A stretch of 6,466 bases of DNA from DATIJJ01 sp035478255 (GTDB lineage: Bacteria > Pseudomonadota > Gammaproteobacteria > DSM-16500), in the NCBI GenBank assembly GCA_035478255.1, contig DATIJV010000083.1:1-6466 (forward strand), written 5' to 3'. The notes below the pieces were generated by a model. The model was not told where the DNA came from. It ran no database searches and saw only the letters and a program-made list of their open reading frames with translations. Positions 1 to 5,722 of the stretch are shown piece by piece. A program made the translations under genes and the position numbers. How positions within the stretch are numbered: position 1 is the first letter of the stretch; every line of letters starts with the position of its first letter.

Positions 1-82
1 CGATACAGATGTGCTGATTTAGAGCGTCCCCCTTCCTCCAAACGCGCTTTTCGTTTGGAGGAAGGGGAAAGGGGAAGGAGGT
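1..82 (+). repeat. Nested palindromic element, copy 1 (right part only)
   Basis: This is the right-hand part of the element that is complete at 5473-5668. It holds most of the central spacer (1-24), the inner arm CGTCCCCCTTCCTCCA (25-40), a 15-nt loop with its own AACG/CGTT pairing (41-55), and the outer arm with a 25-nt mirror-symmetric purine tract (57-81). The left part lies outside the window. On the right it stops just after the purine tract: the AT-rich stretch and CGCTAGTAC end seen in copy 2 are absent, so this copy is truncated there or is a shorter form. The pfkA stop codon (complement of 86-88) lies 3 bases beyond it. The centre runs in the same direction as in copies 2 and 3. Confidence 0.85.
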
Positions 83-85
83 GGG

Positions 86-1048
86 TTAAATACACAAAAC
101 ATCATTCAATTCCAATAATCTTTTATCCGTAAATGTTCGCAGAGGTTCTTCTGGAAAATCTGCCAACACCAGCTTTCCACCCTGCATGGCAATCATTTTA
201 TGGGATACATTTTCAATGAGACTTTTCACTGCCAGATACCCCATTTCAGACGCGATGAGCCGGTCAGTTATCGTAGGAGGCCCGCCGCGCTGTGTATGGC
301 CTAAAATACAAACCCGATAAGTCACATGCGTCAATTGCTCAAGCTCTTCTGCTATTTTAAGACTTCTGCCTGGATGATCTGTTTCAGCAACCACGATAAT
401 AGAACTTTGTTTGGGGCGTTTATGACGTGTTAATTTATTGGCTATGGCCTGTACCGGGATTTCAAATTCTGGAATCAATATCACTTCCGCGCCGCCTGCA
501 ATCCCTACATCCACAGCCAGAAATCCAGATTTGCGTCCCATGACTTCAACTAAAAAATTTCGGTTATGACTGGAGGCTGTATCGCGGATTTTATCGATAG
601 CTTGTAATGCGGTATTGCAGGCAGTATCAAAGCCAATCGTGTACTCCGTCCCTGAAATATCGTTATCAATGGTGCCAGGAATACCTATCACAGCAGGGCC
701 ATTTTCTTCCGATAACAAAGCGGCCCCGCGAAAAGACCCATTTCCGCCAATGACGATTAATCCATCGATCTCTTTTGAATTTAAAAAAGCGCGGCAGCGG
801 TCCCGCACAGACTTTTCATAAAAAGCCTGACAGCGGTCAGCTTTCAAAATTGTACCGCCATGCTGGATACAGTTTGCGACAGTTTCGGGTTCTAATCGGA
901 TAAAAGTTTCATCGACCAATCCTTGATATCCTAATTTAAACCCATATACTTCAAGACCATAATAATGACCGGTCCTGACTACAGCACGGATCGCGGCATT
1001 CATGCCAGGCGCATCGCCGCCGGAAGTTAATACTGCTATTTTTTTCAT
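86..1048 (-). CDS. pfkA: ATP-dependent 6-phosphofructokinase (class A)
   Basis: Cytosolic glycolytic enzyme that phosphorylates fructose 6-phosphate to fructose 1,6-bisphosphate. The 320 residues match the E. coli PfkA length and align end to end. Visible motifs are the nucleotide loop TSGGDAPGMNAAIR (8-21), R72, catalytic PGTIDND (124-130, D128 as base), SSHNR (159-163), VMGR (169-172) and GHTQRGG (250-256). Gly104 and Gly125 are the residues typical of ATP enzymes; PPi-dependent relatives carry Asp and Lys there. R21 and R25 of the allosteric site are kept, so effector control is plausible. One oddity: the usual GGDGS is GGNGS, with Asn103 replacing the Mg-binding Asp (codon AAT, complement of 740-742). 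The start is the first Met, ahead of a typical MKKIAVLTSGG opening. The ribosome site is weak: AAGGAA lies about 14 bases upstream. The gene is divergent from the small secreted-protein gene and its 3' end abuts repeat copy 1. Confidence 0.95.
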   Translation of the reverse strand: MKKIAVLTSGGDAPGMNAAIRAVVRTGHYYGLEVYGFKLGYQGLVDETFIRLEPETVANCIQHGGTILKADRCQAFYEKSVRDRCRAFLNSKEIDGLIVIGGNGSFRGAALLSEENGPAVIGIPGTIDNDISGTEYTIGFDTACNTALQAIDKIRDTASSHNRNFLVEVMGRKSGFLAVDVGIAGGAEVILIPEFEIPVQAIANKLTRHKRPKQSSIIVVAETDHPGRSLKIAEELEQLTHVTYRVCILGHTQRGGPPTITDRLIASEMGYLAVKSLIENVSHKMIAMQGGKLVLADFPEEPLRTFTDKRLLELNDVLCI

Positions 1049-1148
1049 TTGCGAGAGGTATATTCCTTAGAATCATTCAAAAAATGATAGCACAAGATAT
1101 GATTTAGTATAAAATGTATATTTTAATAAAATCCAGGGAGATAAATTT

Positions 1149-1490
1149 ATGAAAGTTAAAATGTTAGCTGCAATAGTTTTTTCTGGAATACTTGCAGCTT
1201 CTATTGCAAATGCAGCCCCAGCTCCTGCAGCCACTGACAATTTTGGTGATTTGCAAGGCCCGCAATTGGCAGATAATAGTTCAACCAATTCGGGTGATGC
1301 TTCCTCGAATATGAATGGCTCATCAAATAATGATAATTCGAGTAACAATATGGCGGGTACACCCAATAATAATATGAGTGATACACCTTCTCCCATGGGC
1401 GGTTCAGGCTCGGGTTCAGCTTCACCACCCCCATCTTCATCTCCATCTGATGAAGGCGGTGCAGATACTGCAACAGGTGATGATTATTAA
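1149..1490 (+). CDS. Small secreted low-complexity acidic protein, unknown function
   Basis: Not recognised as any known family. Of 113 residues, the first 22 form a clear Sec signal peptide: basic MKVK, hydrophobic core MLAAIVFSGILAA, and an ANA cleavage site before APAP. The mature part (about 91 residues) is low-complexity and rich in Ser (19), Asn (13), Gly (12) and Asp (10). It has no Lys, Arg or Cys, and ends DDY. It is therefore predicted to be disordered, strongly acidic and exported to the periplasm or beyond. It has no lipobox, no transmembrane segment and no recognisable domain. Support for a real gene is the intact signal peptide plus a good ribosome site, GGGAG at 1136-1140, 8 bases before the ATG. 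A TATAAA box at 1108-1113 could be its -10, but no convincing -35 was found. Antisense frames over it are artefacts of the biased composition. Confidence 0.7.
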   Translation: MKVKMLAAIVFSGILAASIANAAPAPAATDNFGDLQGPQLADNSSTNSGDASSNMNGSSNNDNSSNNMAGTPNNNMSDTPSPMGGSGSGSASPPPSSSPSDEGGADTATGDDY

Positions 1491-1505
1491 TTATCCTTAA
1501 ATATG

Positions 1506-1529
1506 TAACCCAGGTGAAAACCTGGGTTA
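1506..1529 (+). terminator. Perfect 9-bp hairpin between secreted-protein gene and zapE
   Basis: TAACCCAGG and CCTGGGTTA pair perfectly around a six-base TGAAAA loop. The hairpin starts 15 bases after the stop of the small secreted-protein gene and ends 10 bases before the zapE start. No T-run follows (ATCACTACTTC), so it is not a classical intrinsic terminator. It may instead protect the upstream 3' end or structure the zapE leader, which has no visible Shine-Dalgarno site. Confidence 0.45.
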
Positions 1530-1539
1530 TCACTACTTC

Positions 1540-2604
1540 ATGACGCCTCTCGAATATTACCAAAATCAAAGCAGCAAAGGCATCATCATTGAAGATCCTC
1601 AGCAACTTTTCGTCATGCAGCAACTACAGCATATTTATTTTAATTTGCTCAAAGAACATCAAAAGCGTCAGGGAATATTTTCTATTTTCCATCATCCTGT
1701 CATGGTAAAAGGATTATATTTATGGGGCGGAGTGGGAATTGGCAAAACACTTATGATGGATTGTTTTTATAAATCTTTACCGTTTCCAGAAAAAATGCGG
1801 ATGCATTTCCATCAATTCATGCAATTGGTGCATCAAGAATTAAAAAAATATCAGGGAAAACAAGACCCATTGCAGCTCATTGCAAAGGATATTTCCCGTC
1901 AAGCGATGTTATTATGTTTTGATGAACTTTTTATATCGGATATTACAGATGCTATGCTATTGGGACGCTTGTTTCGTGCATTGTTTCAGCGAGGTATGTG
2001 TTTTGTTATGACGTCTAACACCGAGCCGGATAATTTATATAAAAATGGATTGCAGCGTGAACAATTTCTTCCAGCAATTGCTATGCTAAAAGAAAATACC
2101 ACAGTACTGCATGTTCCAACTTTAACAGATTATCGATTGCGTCATTTAAAAGAAGCAGGAGTTTTTTATTCACCGCTTGATGAAACAGCGGATAAAAATA
2201 TGGAAAAAAGTTTTGAATCATTAGTGGGCGATGGGCCTGTTACAACGGACCCGATTATGGTTCTTGATCGCTCAATAAAAATAAAAAAGCGTGCCGGCAA
2301 AATAGTGTGGTTTGATTTTTCAGAAATTTGCAAAGTACCGCGCAGTCAAAATGATTATTTAGCCATCGCAGAAAAATTTAATACAGTATTTATTAGTGAT
2401 ATTCCCAGCATTCCTTCAAGTGATAAAGATACGATCTGTTTATTCATTAGCATGGTTGATGTGTTTTATGATGCACGTGTTCGCCTGGTTTTATCAGCAG
2501 CAGAGCCAGTCGAAAAAATTTATATCCGCGGTTACATGATATCAGAATATACACGCACGCATTCGCGGTTACTGGAAATGCAATCAACAGATTATTTTTT
2601 ATGA
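1540..2604 (+). CDS. zapE: Cell division protein ZapE (AFG1-family ATPase)
   Basis: AFG1-like P-loop ATPase. In E. coli, ZapE (YhcM) associates with the FtsZ ring and affects its stability under stress; the mitochondrial relative AFG1/LACE1 works in protein quality control. The 354 residues align over the full length with E. coli ZapE, including the opening MTPLEYYQ. Visible motifs are Walker A GGVGIGKT (63-70), MHFHQFM (88-94), Walker B LLCFDELF (124-131) followed by SDITDAML, sensor-like MTSN (157-160), NGLQREQFLPAI (169-180), SQNDY (269-273) and the C-terminal SRLLEMQS (342-349). The E. coli FDEFF box reads FDELF here. The start is the only reasonable one: upstream the frame reaches a stop at 1498 with no ATG, GTG or TTG. 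No Shine-Dalgarno site is visible, and a hairpin sits just upstream. The gene overlaps the following transporter gene by ATGA. Confidence 0.94.
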   Translation: MTPLEYYQNQSSKGIIIEDPQQLFVMQQLQHIYFNLLKEHQKRQGIFSIFHHPVMVKGLYLWGGVGIGKTLMMDCFYKSLPFPEKMRMHFHQFMQLVHQELKKYQGKQDPLQLIAKDISRQAMLLCFDELFISDITDAMLLGRLFRALFQRGMCFVMTSNTEPDNLYKNGLQREQFLPAIAMLKENTTVLHVPTLTDYRLRHLKEAGVFYSPLDETADKNMEKSFESLVGDGPVTTDPIMVLDRSIKIKKRAGKIVWFDFSEICKVPRSQNDYLAIAEKFNTVFISDIPSIPSSDKDTICLFISMVDVFYDARVRLVLSAAEPVEKIYIRGYMISEYTRTHSRLLEMQSTDYFL

Positions 2605-3470
2605 AAGAAAAAATTTCAATCAAAACAAAATTAATTTTATTGACCGGCGTCATATTGTGGGCTTCTGCATTTGCTGGAATTCGTGCAGGTCTGGAAGGTT
2701 ATACACCGGGAGCTTTAGCCTTGCTGCGATTCTTAATCGCTTCAGTTTGTATGTTAATCATGCATAGTTTTATTTCAAAAAAAATCCCGATTACTTGGCG
2801 AGACAGAGGAATATTACTCTTGATCGGTTTGCTGGGTTTGGGCGTTTATAATATTGCGTTAAATCATGGTGAACTGGAAGTTTCATCTGGAATAGCGAGT
2901 TTTATCGTGAGTCTTTCACCGCTCGTTTCGTTAATTTTTGCGCTGATTTTTTTGCATGAATCGATTACACCCGGCATGGTCGTTGGAATGCTCATCAGTG
3001 TTTTGGGTGTAGGGCTGATCATGCTGGGTAAAACCAATCATTTTAGTCTTCAATCAGGATTTTTTGATGTGGTTATTGCGATGATTGTCGGCGGTTTTTT
3101 TTCTGTGATGCAAAAACCTTTTTTAAGAAAATATCATGCAATTGAAGTGACAGCTTATATTATTTGGGGCGCAACGATATTTTTAGCTGTTTATACGCCG
3201 CAATTGTTAAACAATATTCACACGGCTTCGTTACATGCGACAGCTGCTGTGGTTTATTTAGGAATTTTTCCTGCTGCAGCAGGTTATATTGCATGGAGTT
3301 ATGCCTTGAAAGAAATGCCGGTTGCACAGGCAGTCAACTATTTATATTTTTTACCGATTATTGCAACGATCATTGGCTGGCTCTGGCTGGGTGAAATTCC
3401 TCCGTGGATATCGTTATTGGGAGGGTTGGTGGCGTTGCTGGGTGTTTGGATTGTGGGGCGCTCAAAATAA
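2601..3470 (+). CDS. EamA/DMT-superfamily inner-membrane transporter
   Basis: Ten-helix integral inner-membrane protein of the drug/metabolite transporter superfamily, probably an exporter of small metabolites; the substrate cannot be read from sequence. Its 289 residues hold two EamA repeats. Repeat one has the helix-1 signature LWASAFAGIRAG (19-30), ALLRFLIA (40-47) and a closing FLHE (117-120). Repeat two has QKPFLRKY (171-178), YIAWSYALKEMPVAQA (229-244) and a closing LWLGEIPP (261-268). Predicted helices lie near residues 11-29, 37-56, 69-88, 97-117, 123-143, 154-171, 183-199, 212-231, 243-261 and 267-285. The ATG overlaps the zapE stop (ATGA) and has no Shine-Dalgarno site of its own, so translation is probably coupled to zapE. 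It converges with the DAHP synthase gene, with 27 bases between the stops and no hairpin plus T-run. Confidence 0.92.
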   Translation: MKEKISIKTKLILLTGVILWASAFAGIRAGLEGYTPGALALLRFLIASVCMLIMHSFISKKIPITWRDRGILLLIGLLGLGVYNIALNHGELEVSSGIASFIVSLSPLVSLIFALIFLHESITPGMVVGMLISVLGVGLIMLGKTNHFSLQSGFFDVVIAMIVGGFFSVMQKPFLRKYHAIEVTAYIIWGATIFLAVYTPQLLNNIHTASLHATAAVVYLGIFPAAAGYIAWSYALKEMPVAQAVNYLYFLPIIATIIGWLWLGEIPPWISLLGGLVALLGVWIVGRSK

Positions 3471-3497
3471 CTTGTAATAGCTCAGCCCCATGGGTTG

Positions 3498-4556
3498 TCA
3501 TCCCGCGCTTTTCGCGAATTTAGTTCGATTAGCAGCGGCTAACATTTCTAATACATCTAAAGTTTCACTCCACGAAATACACGCATCTGTAATACTTTGT
3601 CCATATTGTAATGTTTTATTTTTTTCTAATCGTTGATTGCCTGCGAGTAAATTACTTTCCAGCATCACACCAAAAATTTTTTTTGAGCCCGCGGCAATTT
3701 GTTCTGCGATAGAATGCGCAACTGAAATCTGGTTGCGATGATCTTTCATGCTGTTTCCGTGGCTGCAATCAATCATCACATGCGGTGTCAAATTCGCTTT
3801 TTTTAACATCTGTAAAGCTTGTGTGATGTGTAATATAGAGTGGTTTGAACTTTCATTTGCTCCGCGCAAAATAATATGACAACAATCATTTCCTGTTGTT
3901 TTGACAATGACGGGTTTGCCTTTTGCATTAATACTTAAAAAATGATGCGGATGACGTGCGGTATTTGCGGCATCAACAGCAATTTGAATATTACCGTCTG
4001 TCGTATTTTTAAATCCCACCGGCGCAGATAAACCTGAAGCAATTTCCCGGTGCAATTGGCTTTCTACAGTTCGTGCACCGACAGCATTCCAGGAAATTAA
4101 ATCGCTTAAATAATGTGGAACAATCGAATCTAAAAATTCCGTTGCACCGAAAAGCCCAAGCTTCGTCAAATCAATTAAAAATTTTCGGGCTACTTTTAAA
4201 CCTTCATTAATATCAAATGATCCATTTAAATAGGGATCATGAATTAATCCTCGCCAGCCGAGCGTAGTACGCGGTTTTTCAAAATAAACTCGCATGATAA
4301 TAAAAAGATCATCATTGAAACGTTCCGCTGCCTGGTGCAATAATTCGGCGAATTCATAGGAAGCGTGTACATCGTGAATGGAACAAGGCCCCGCAATGAC
4401 CAGTAATCGTTGATCTTGACCATTGATGATCTTACGGGCACTATCTCTGGCAGAGAGGACCTTTTTTTTCAGAAGATTGGATGCAGGAAGCTGTTGCATT
4501 AGCTGAAAAGGGCTAATTAACGGGTTTATTGTAATATTGTCAGGTTCTTTGAACAT
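3498..4556 (-). CDS. aroF: 3-deoxy-7-phosphoheptulonate synthase (DAHP synthase, class I)
   Basis: Cytosolic metalloenzyme that condenses phosphoenolpyruvate with erythrose 4-phosphate, the first step of the shikimate pathway to aromatic amino acids. The 352 residues align with the E. coli AroF/AroG/AroH family over the full length. Visible motifs are GPCSIHD (56-62), MRVYFEKPRTT (88-98), GARTVESQLHRE (160-171), PVGFKN (179-184), CHIILRG (226-232), DCSHGNS (263-269), ESN (300-302) and TDACISW (323-329). The metal ligands match Cys58, His266, Glu300 and Asp324. DCSHGNS followed by KDHR, and INAKG (209-213), are closer to AroF (Tyr-sensitive) than to AroG or AroH, so aroF is the best symbol, but the feedback amino acid is not proven. 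A GGGA ribosome site lies 6 bases before the ATG, and a near-consensus promoter sits immediately upstream. The last residues (FAKSAG) lie in a CG-rich stretch unlike the rest of the gene. Confidence 0.94.
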   Translation of the reverse strand: MFKEPDNITINPLISPFQLMQQLPASNLLKKKVLSARDSARKIINGQDQRLLVIAGPCSIHDVHASYEFAELLHQAAERFNDDLFIIMRVYFEKPRTTLGWRGLIHDPYLNGSFDINEGLKVARKFLIDLTKLGLFGATEFLDSIVPHYLSDLISWNAVGARTVESQLHREIASGLSAPVGFKNTTDGNIQIAVDAANTARHPHHFLSINAKGKPVIVKTTGNDCCHIILRGANESSNHSILHITQALQMLKKANLTPHVMIDCSHGNSMKDHRNQISVAHSIAEQIAAGSKKIFGVMLESNLLAGNQRLEKNKTLQYGQSITDACISWSETLDVLEMLAAANRTKFAKSAG

Positions 4557-4575
4557 TTATTTTCCCAAATTAGCA

Positions 4576-4604
4576 ATTATAAAAAAGAGGATGTGTCATG
4601 CCAA
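4576..4604 (-). promoter_or_regulatory. Sigma-70-type promoter of the DAHP synthase gene
   Basis: Reading the minus strand, TTGGCA (4604-4599, five of six consensus bases) is followed by a 17-base spacer and a perfect TATAAT (4581-4576). Transcription should start near 4569, giving a leader of only about 13 bases that still contains the GGGA ribosome site. The -35 box overlaps the start codon of the divergent arginase gene, so polymerase here and ribosome-site transcription of the neighbour share the same DNA. No TrpR- or TyrR-like operator could be recognised. Confidence 0.6.
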
Positions 4605-5494
4605 ATAATAAATCAATTCATTTACTCGGGTATGCTTCAGGACTAGCAGGAGCGACGCCAGGCAGTGCAGAAGGACCTCGTACCATAAAAAATTCATCTT
4701 ACCTTTCTATATTAACTGATCATGGCCTTATCTTGAAATGGGAAAATTTGATTCAATCCAAGCGGCAAAATGAGAGTGTTTTGTCTCAAGTTATCCAATT
4801 ATGCAGTGAGCTTGCGGAATCTTCTGCAAAATTGAGCGAAGACAAGAAACCTTTTGTTGTATTAGGGGGGGACCATACTTCGGCGATTGGAACGTGGAGC
4901 GGTGTAGTCCATGCTAAACGAAAAGAAGGTCCGGTAGGGTTAATCTGGATCGATGCGCATATGGATAGTCATACACCTAAAACCTCACTGACGGGTAATT
5001 TACATGGGATGCCGCTTGCGAGTTTATTGGGACAGGGTGAAAAATCACTCACTCAATTATGCGATGATTTGCCCAAGTTTCTCCCAGAAAATATTTGTTT
5101 GATTGGTATTCGCAGTTATGAAGAAGGCGAGGCATGTTTATTAAAAGACTTAAACGTAAAAATTTTTTATATGGATGAAGTGAAACAGCGCGGGATGAAA
5201 GCTGTGCTTGCAGACGCGATTAAAATTGTGACGCGGAATACGATAGGATATGGGTTGAGTGTCGATATAGATAGTATGGATCCTCATGATGCGCCAGGAA
5301 CAGGCGTGCCTGAGCCGAATGGGATTTCGGCGAATGATTTATGTGATGCGTTAAAGGGGTTGGCAGCTGATTCTCGTTTGATCGGAGCCGAAATAGTTGA
5401 ATTTGATCCGACGCGGGATTTTGAGCATAAAACAGAAAAACTAGTGATGAAGTTGATATCAACAATATACTACGCTAGTACGCCGCCACGCTAA
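4598..5494 (+). CDS. rocF: Arginase (ureohydrolase family)
   Basis: Mn-dependent ureohydrolase, most likely hydrolysing L-arginine to ornithine and urea in the cytosol. The 298 residues carry the family motifs: GGDHTSA (90-96), DAHMDSHTP (119-127), GNLHGMPLA (133-141), SVDIDSMDP (221-229) with GTGVPEP, and EIVEFDP (265-271). All six metal ligands are present: His93, Asp119, His121, Asp123, Asp223 and Asp225. GNLHGMP favours arginase over agmatinase or formimidoylglutamase. The residue matching human arginase Asn130 is His125, so the substrate carboxylate contact differs and other guanidino substrates cannot be excluded. The start is supported by GAGG at 4587-4590, 7 bases upstream. The gene diverges from the DAHP synthase gene across 41 bases. 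Its last six codons (Ala-Ser-Thr-Pro-Pro-Arg) and stop lie inside repeat copy 2, so the native C-terminus has probably been replaced. Confidence 0.88.
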   Translation: MPNNKSIHLLGYASGLAGATPGSAEGPRTIKNSSYLSILTDHGLILKWENLIQSKRQNESVLSQVIQLCSELAESSAKLSEDKKPFVVLGGDHTSAIGTWSGVVHAKRKEGPVGLIWIDAHMDSHTPKTSLTGNLHGMPLASLLGQGEKSLTQLCDDLPKFLPENICLIGIRSYEEGEACLLKDLNVKIFYMDEVKQRGMKAVLADAIKIVTRNTIGYGLSVDIDSMDPHDAPGTGVPEPNGISANDLCDALKGLAADSRLIGAEIVEFDPTRDFEHKTEKLVMKLISTIYYASTPPR

Positions 5495-5503
5495 TTTTTA
5501 ATA

Positions 5504-5528
5504 CCTCCTTCCCCTTTCCCCTTCCTCC
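5504..5528 (-). repeat. 25-nt mirror-symmetric polypurine tract (left arm, copy 2)
   Basis: On the minus strand this reads GGAGGAAGGGGA, a central A, then the same 12 bases in reversed order. It is all purine and a perfect mirror repeat, and the exact inverted partner of 5613-5637. Perfect mirror polypurine tracts are the classical substrate for intramolecular triplex (H-DNA). The GG and GGGG runs could also stack as a two-tier G-quadruplex. Confidence 0.85.
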
Positions 5529-5612
5529 ACAAAAAGCGTGTGGAGGAAGGGGGACGCTCTGATACAAGATGTGCTAAATTAGAACGTCCCCCTTCCTCCA
5601 AGTGCTCTTCTT

Positions 5613-5637
5613 GGAGGAAGGGGAAAGGGGAAGGAGG
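5613..5637 (+). repeat. 25-nt mirror-symmetric polypurine tract (right arm, copy 2)
   Basis: GGAGGAAGGGGA, a central A, then the mirror of those 12 bases, on the plus strand. The same tract occurs unchanged in copy 1 at 57-81. It ends in AAGGAGGT (5631-5638), a perfect Shine-Dalgarno sequence, although no convincing gene uses it. Confidence 0.85.
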
Positions 5638-5722
5638 TATAAAAAATTAATGTGGCAGTGTACTAGCGAGAGATATATTGATTTTATGTTATGCTGAAAT
5701 AAAAGATGAGCAGGAGTGTGGA

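Larger units (their letters stand above)
5473..5668 (+). repeat. Nested palindromic element, copy 2 (complete, MITE-like)
   Basis: A complete 196-bp element: outer arm 5473-5529, loop 5530-5540, inner arm 5541-5556, centre 5557-5584, inner arm 5585-5600, loop 5601-5611, outer arm 5612-5668. The 57-bp outer arms match inverted at 52 of 57 positions; the 16-bp inner arms match perfectly. Both ends read CGCTAGTAC inward, then an AT-rich stretch (TAATTTTT), then a 25-nt mirror-symmetric tract (5504-5528 pyrimidine, 5613-5637 purine). Each half can alternatively fold into its own hairpin (for example 5518-5530 with 5540-5552). No target-site duplication is certain. It encodes no protein, so it would be a non-autonomous element if mobile. 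It overlaps the 3' end of the arginase gene and ends 54 bases before the DUF924 start. Confidence 0.9.

Noticed and set aside
1108..1113. TATAAA as -10 box of the secreted-protein gene
   Set aside because: No acceptable -35 hexamer lies 16-18 bases upstream, and the region is too AT-rich for the box alone to be convincing.
1073..1396. A 107-residue antisense frame overlapping the secreted-protein gene and the intergenic region
   Set aside because: Low-complexity complement of the signal-peptide gene, with no good ribosome site or recognised domain.
1201..1623. A 140-residue antisense frame across the small secreted-protein gene and into zapE
   Set aside because: It is rich in Tyr and His only because it reads the biased complement; it has no family motifs and conflicts with two better-supported genes.
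3471..3497. Bidirectional terminator between the transporter and DAHP synthase genes
   Set aside because: Only an 8-bp CCCATGGG palindrome without loop or T-run is present in the gap.
5501..5641. Element hairpins as classical intrinsic terminators
   Set aside because: The T-runs lie before the hairpins in both reading directions; leaving the element, transcripts meet A-runs, so the required U-tract is missing.
5650..5697. Short frame (15 codons) following the AAGGAGGT at the right end of repeat copy 2
   Set aside because: It starts inside the terminal repeat, its distance from the site is long, and it overlaps the better-supported DUF924 leader; it is probably accidental.
5678..5722. Upstream TTG start for the DUF924 gene, adding 15 residues
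   Set aside because: No ribosome site precedes it, the added residues do not match the family, and the ATG at 5723 has AGGAG at ideal spacing.
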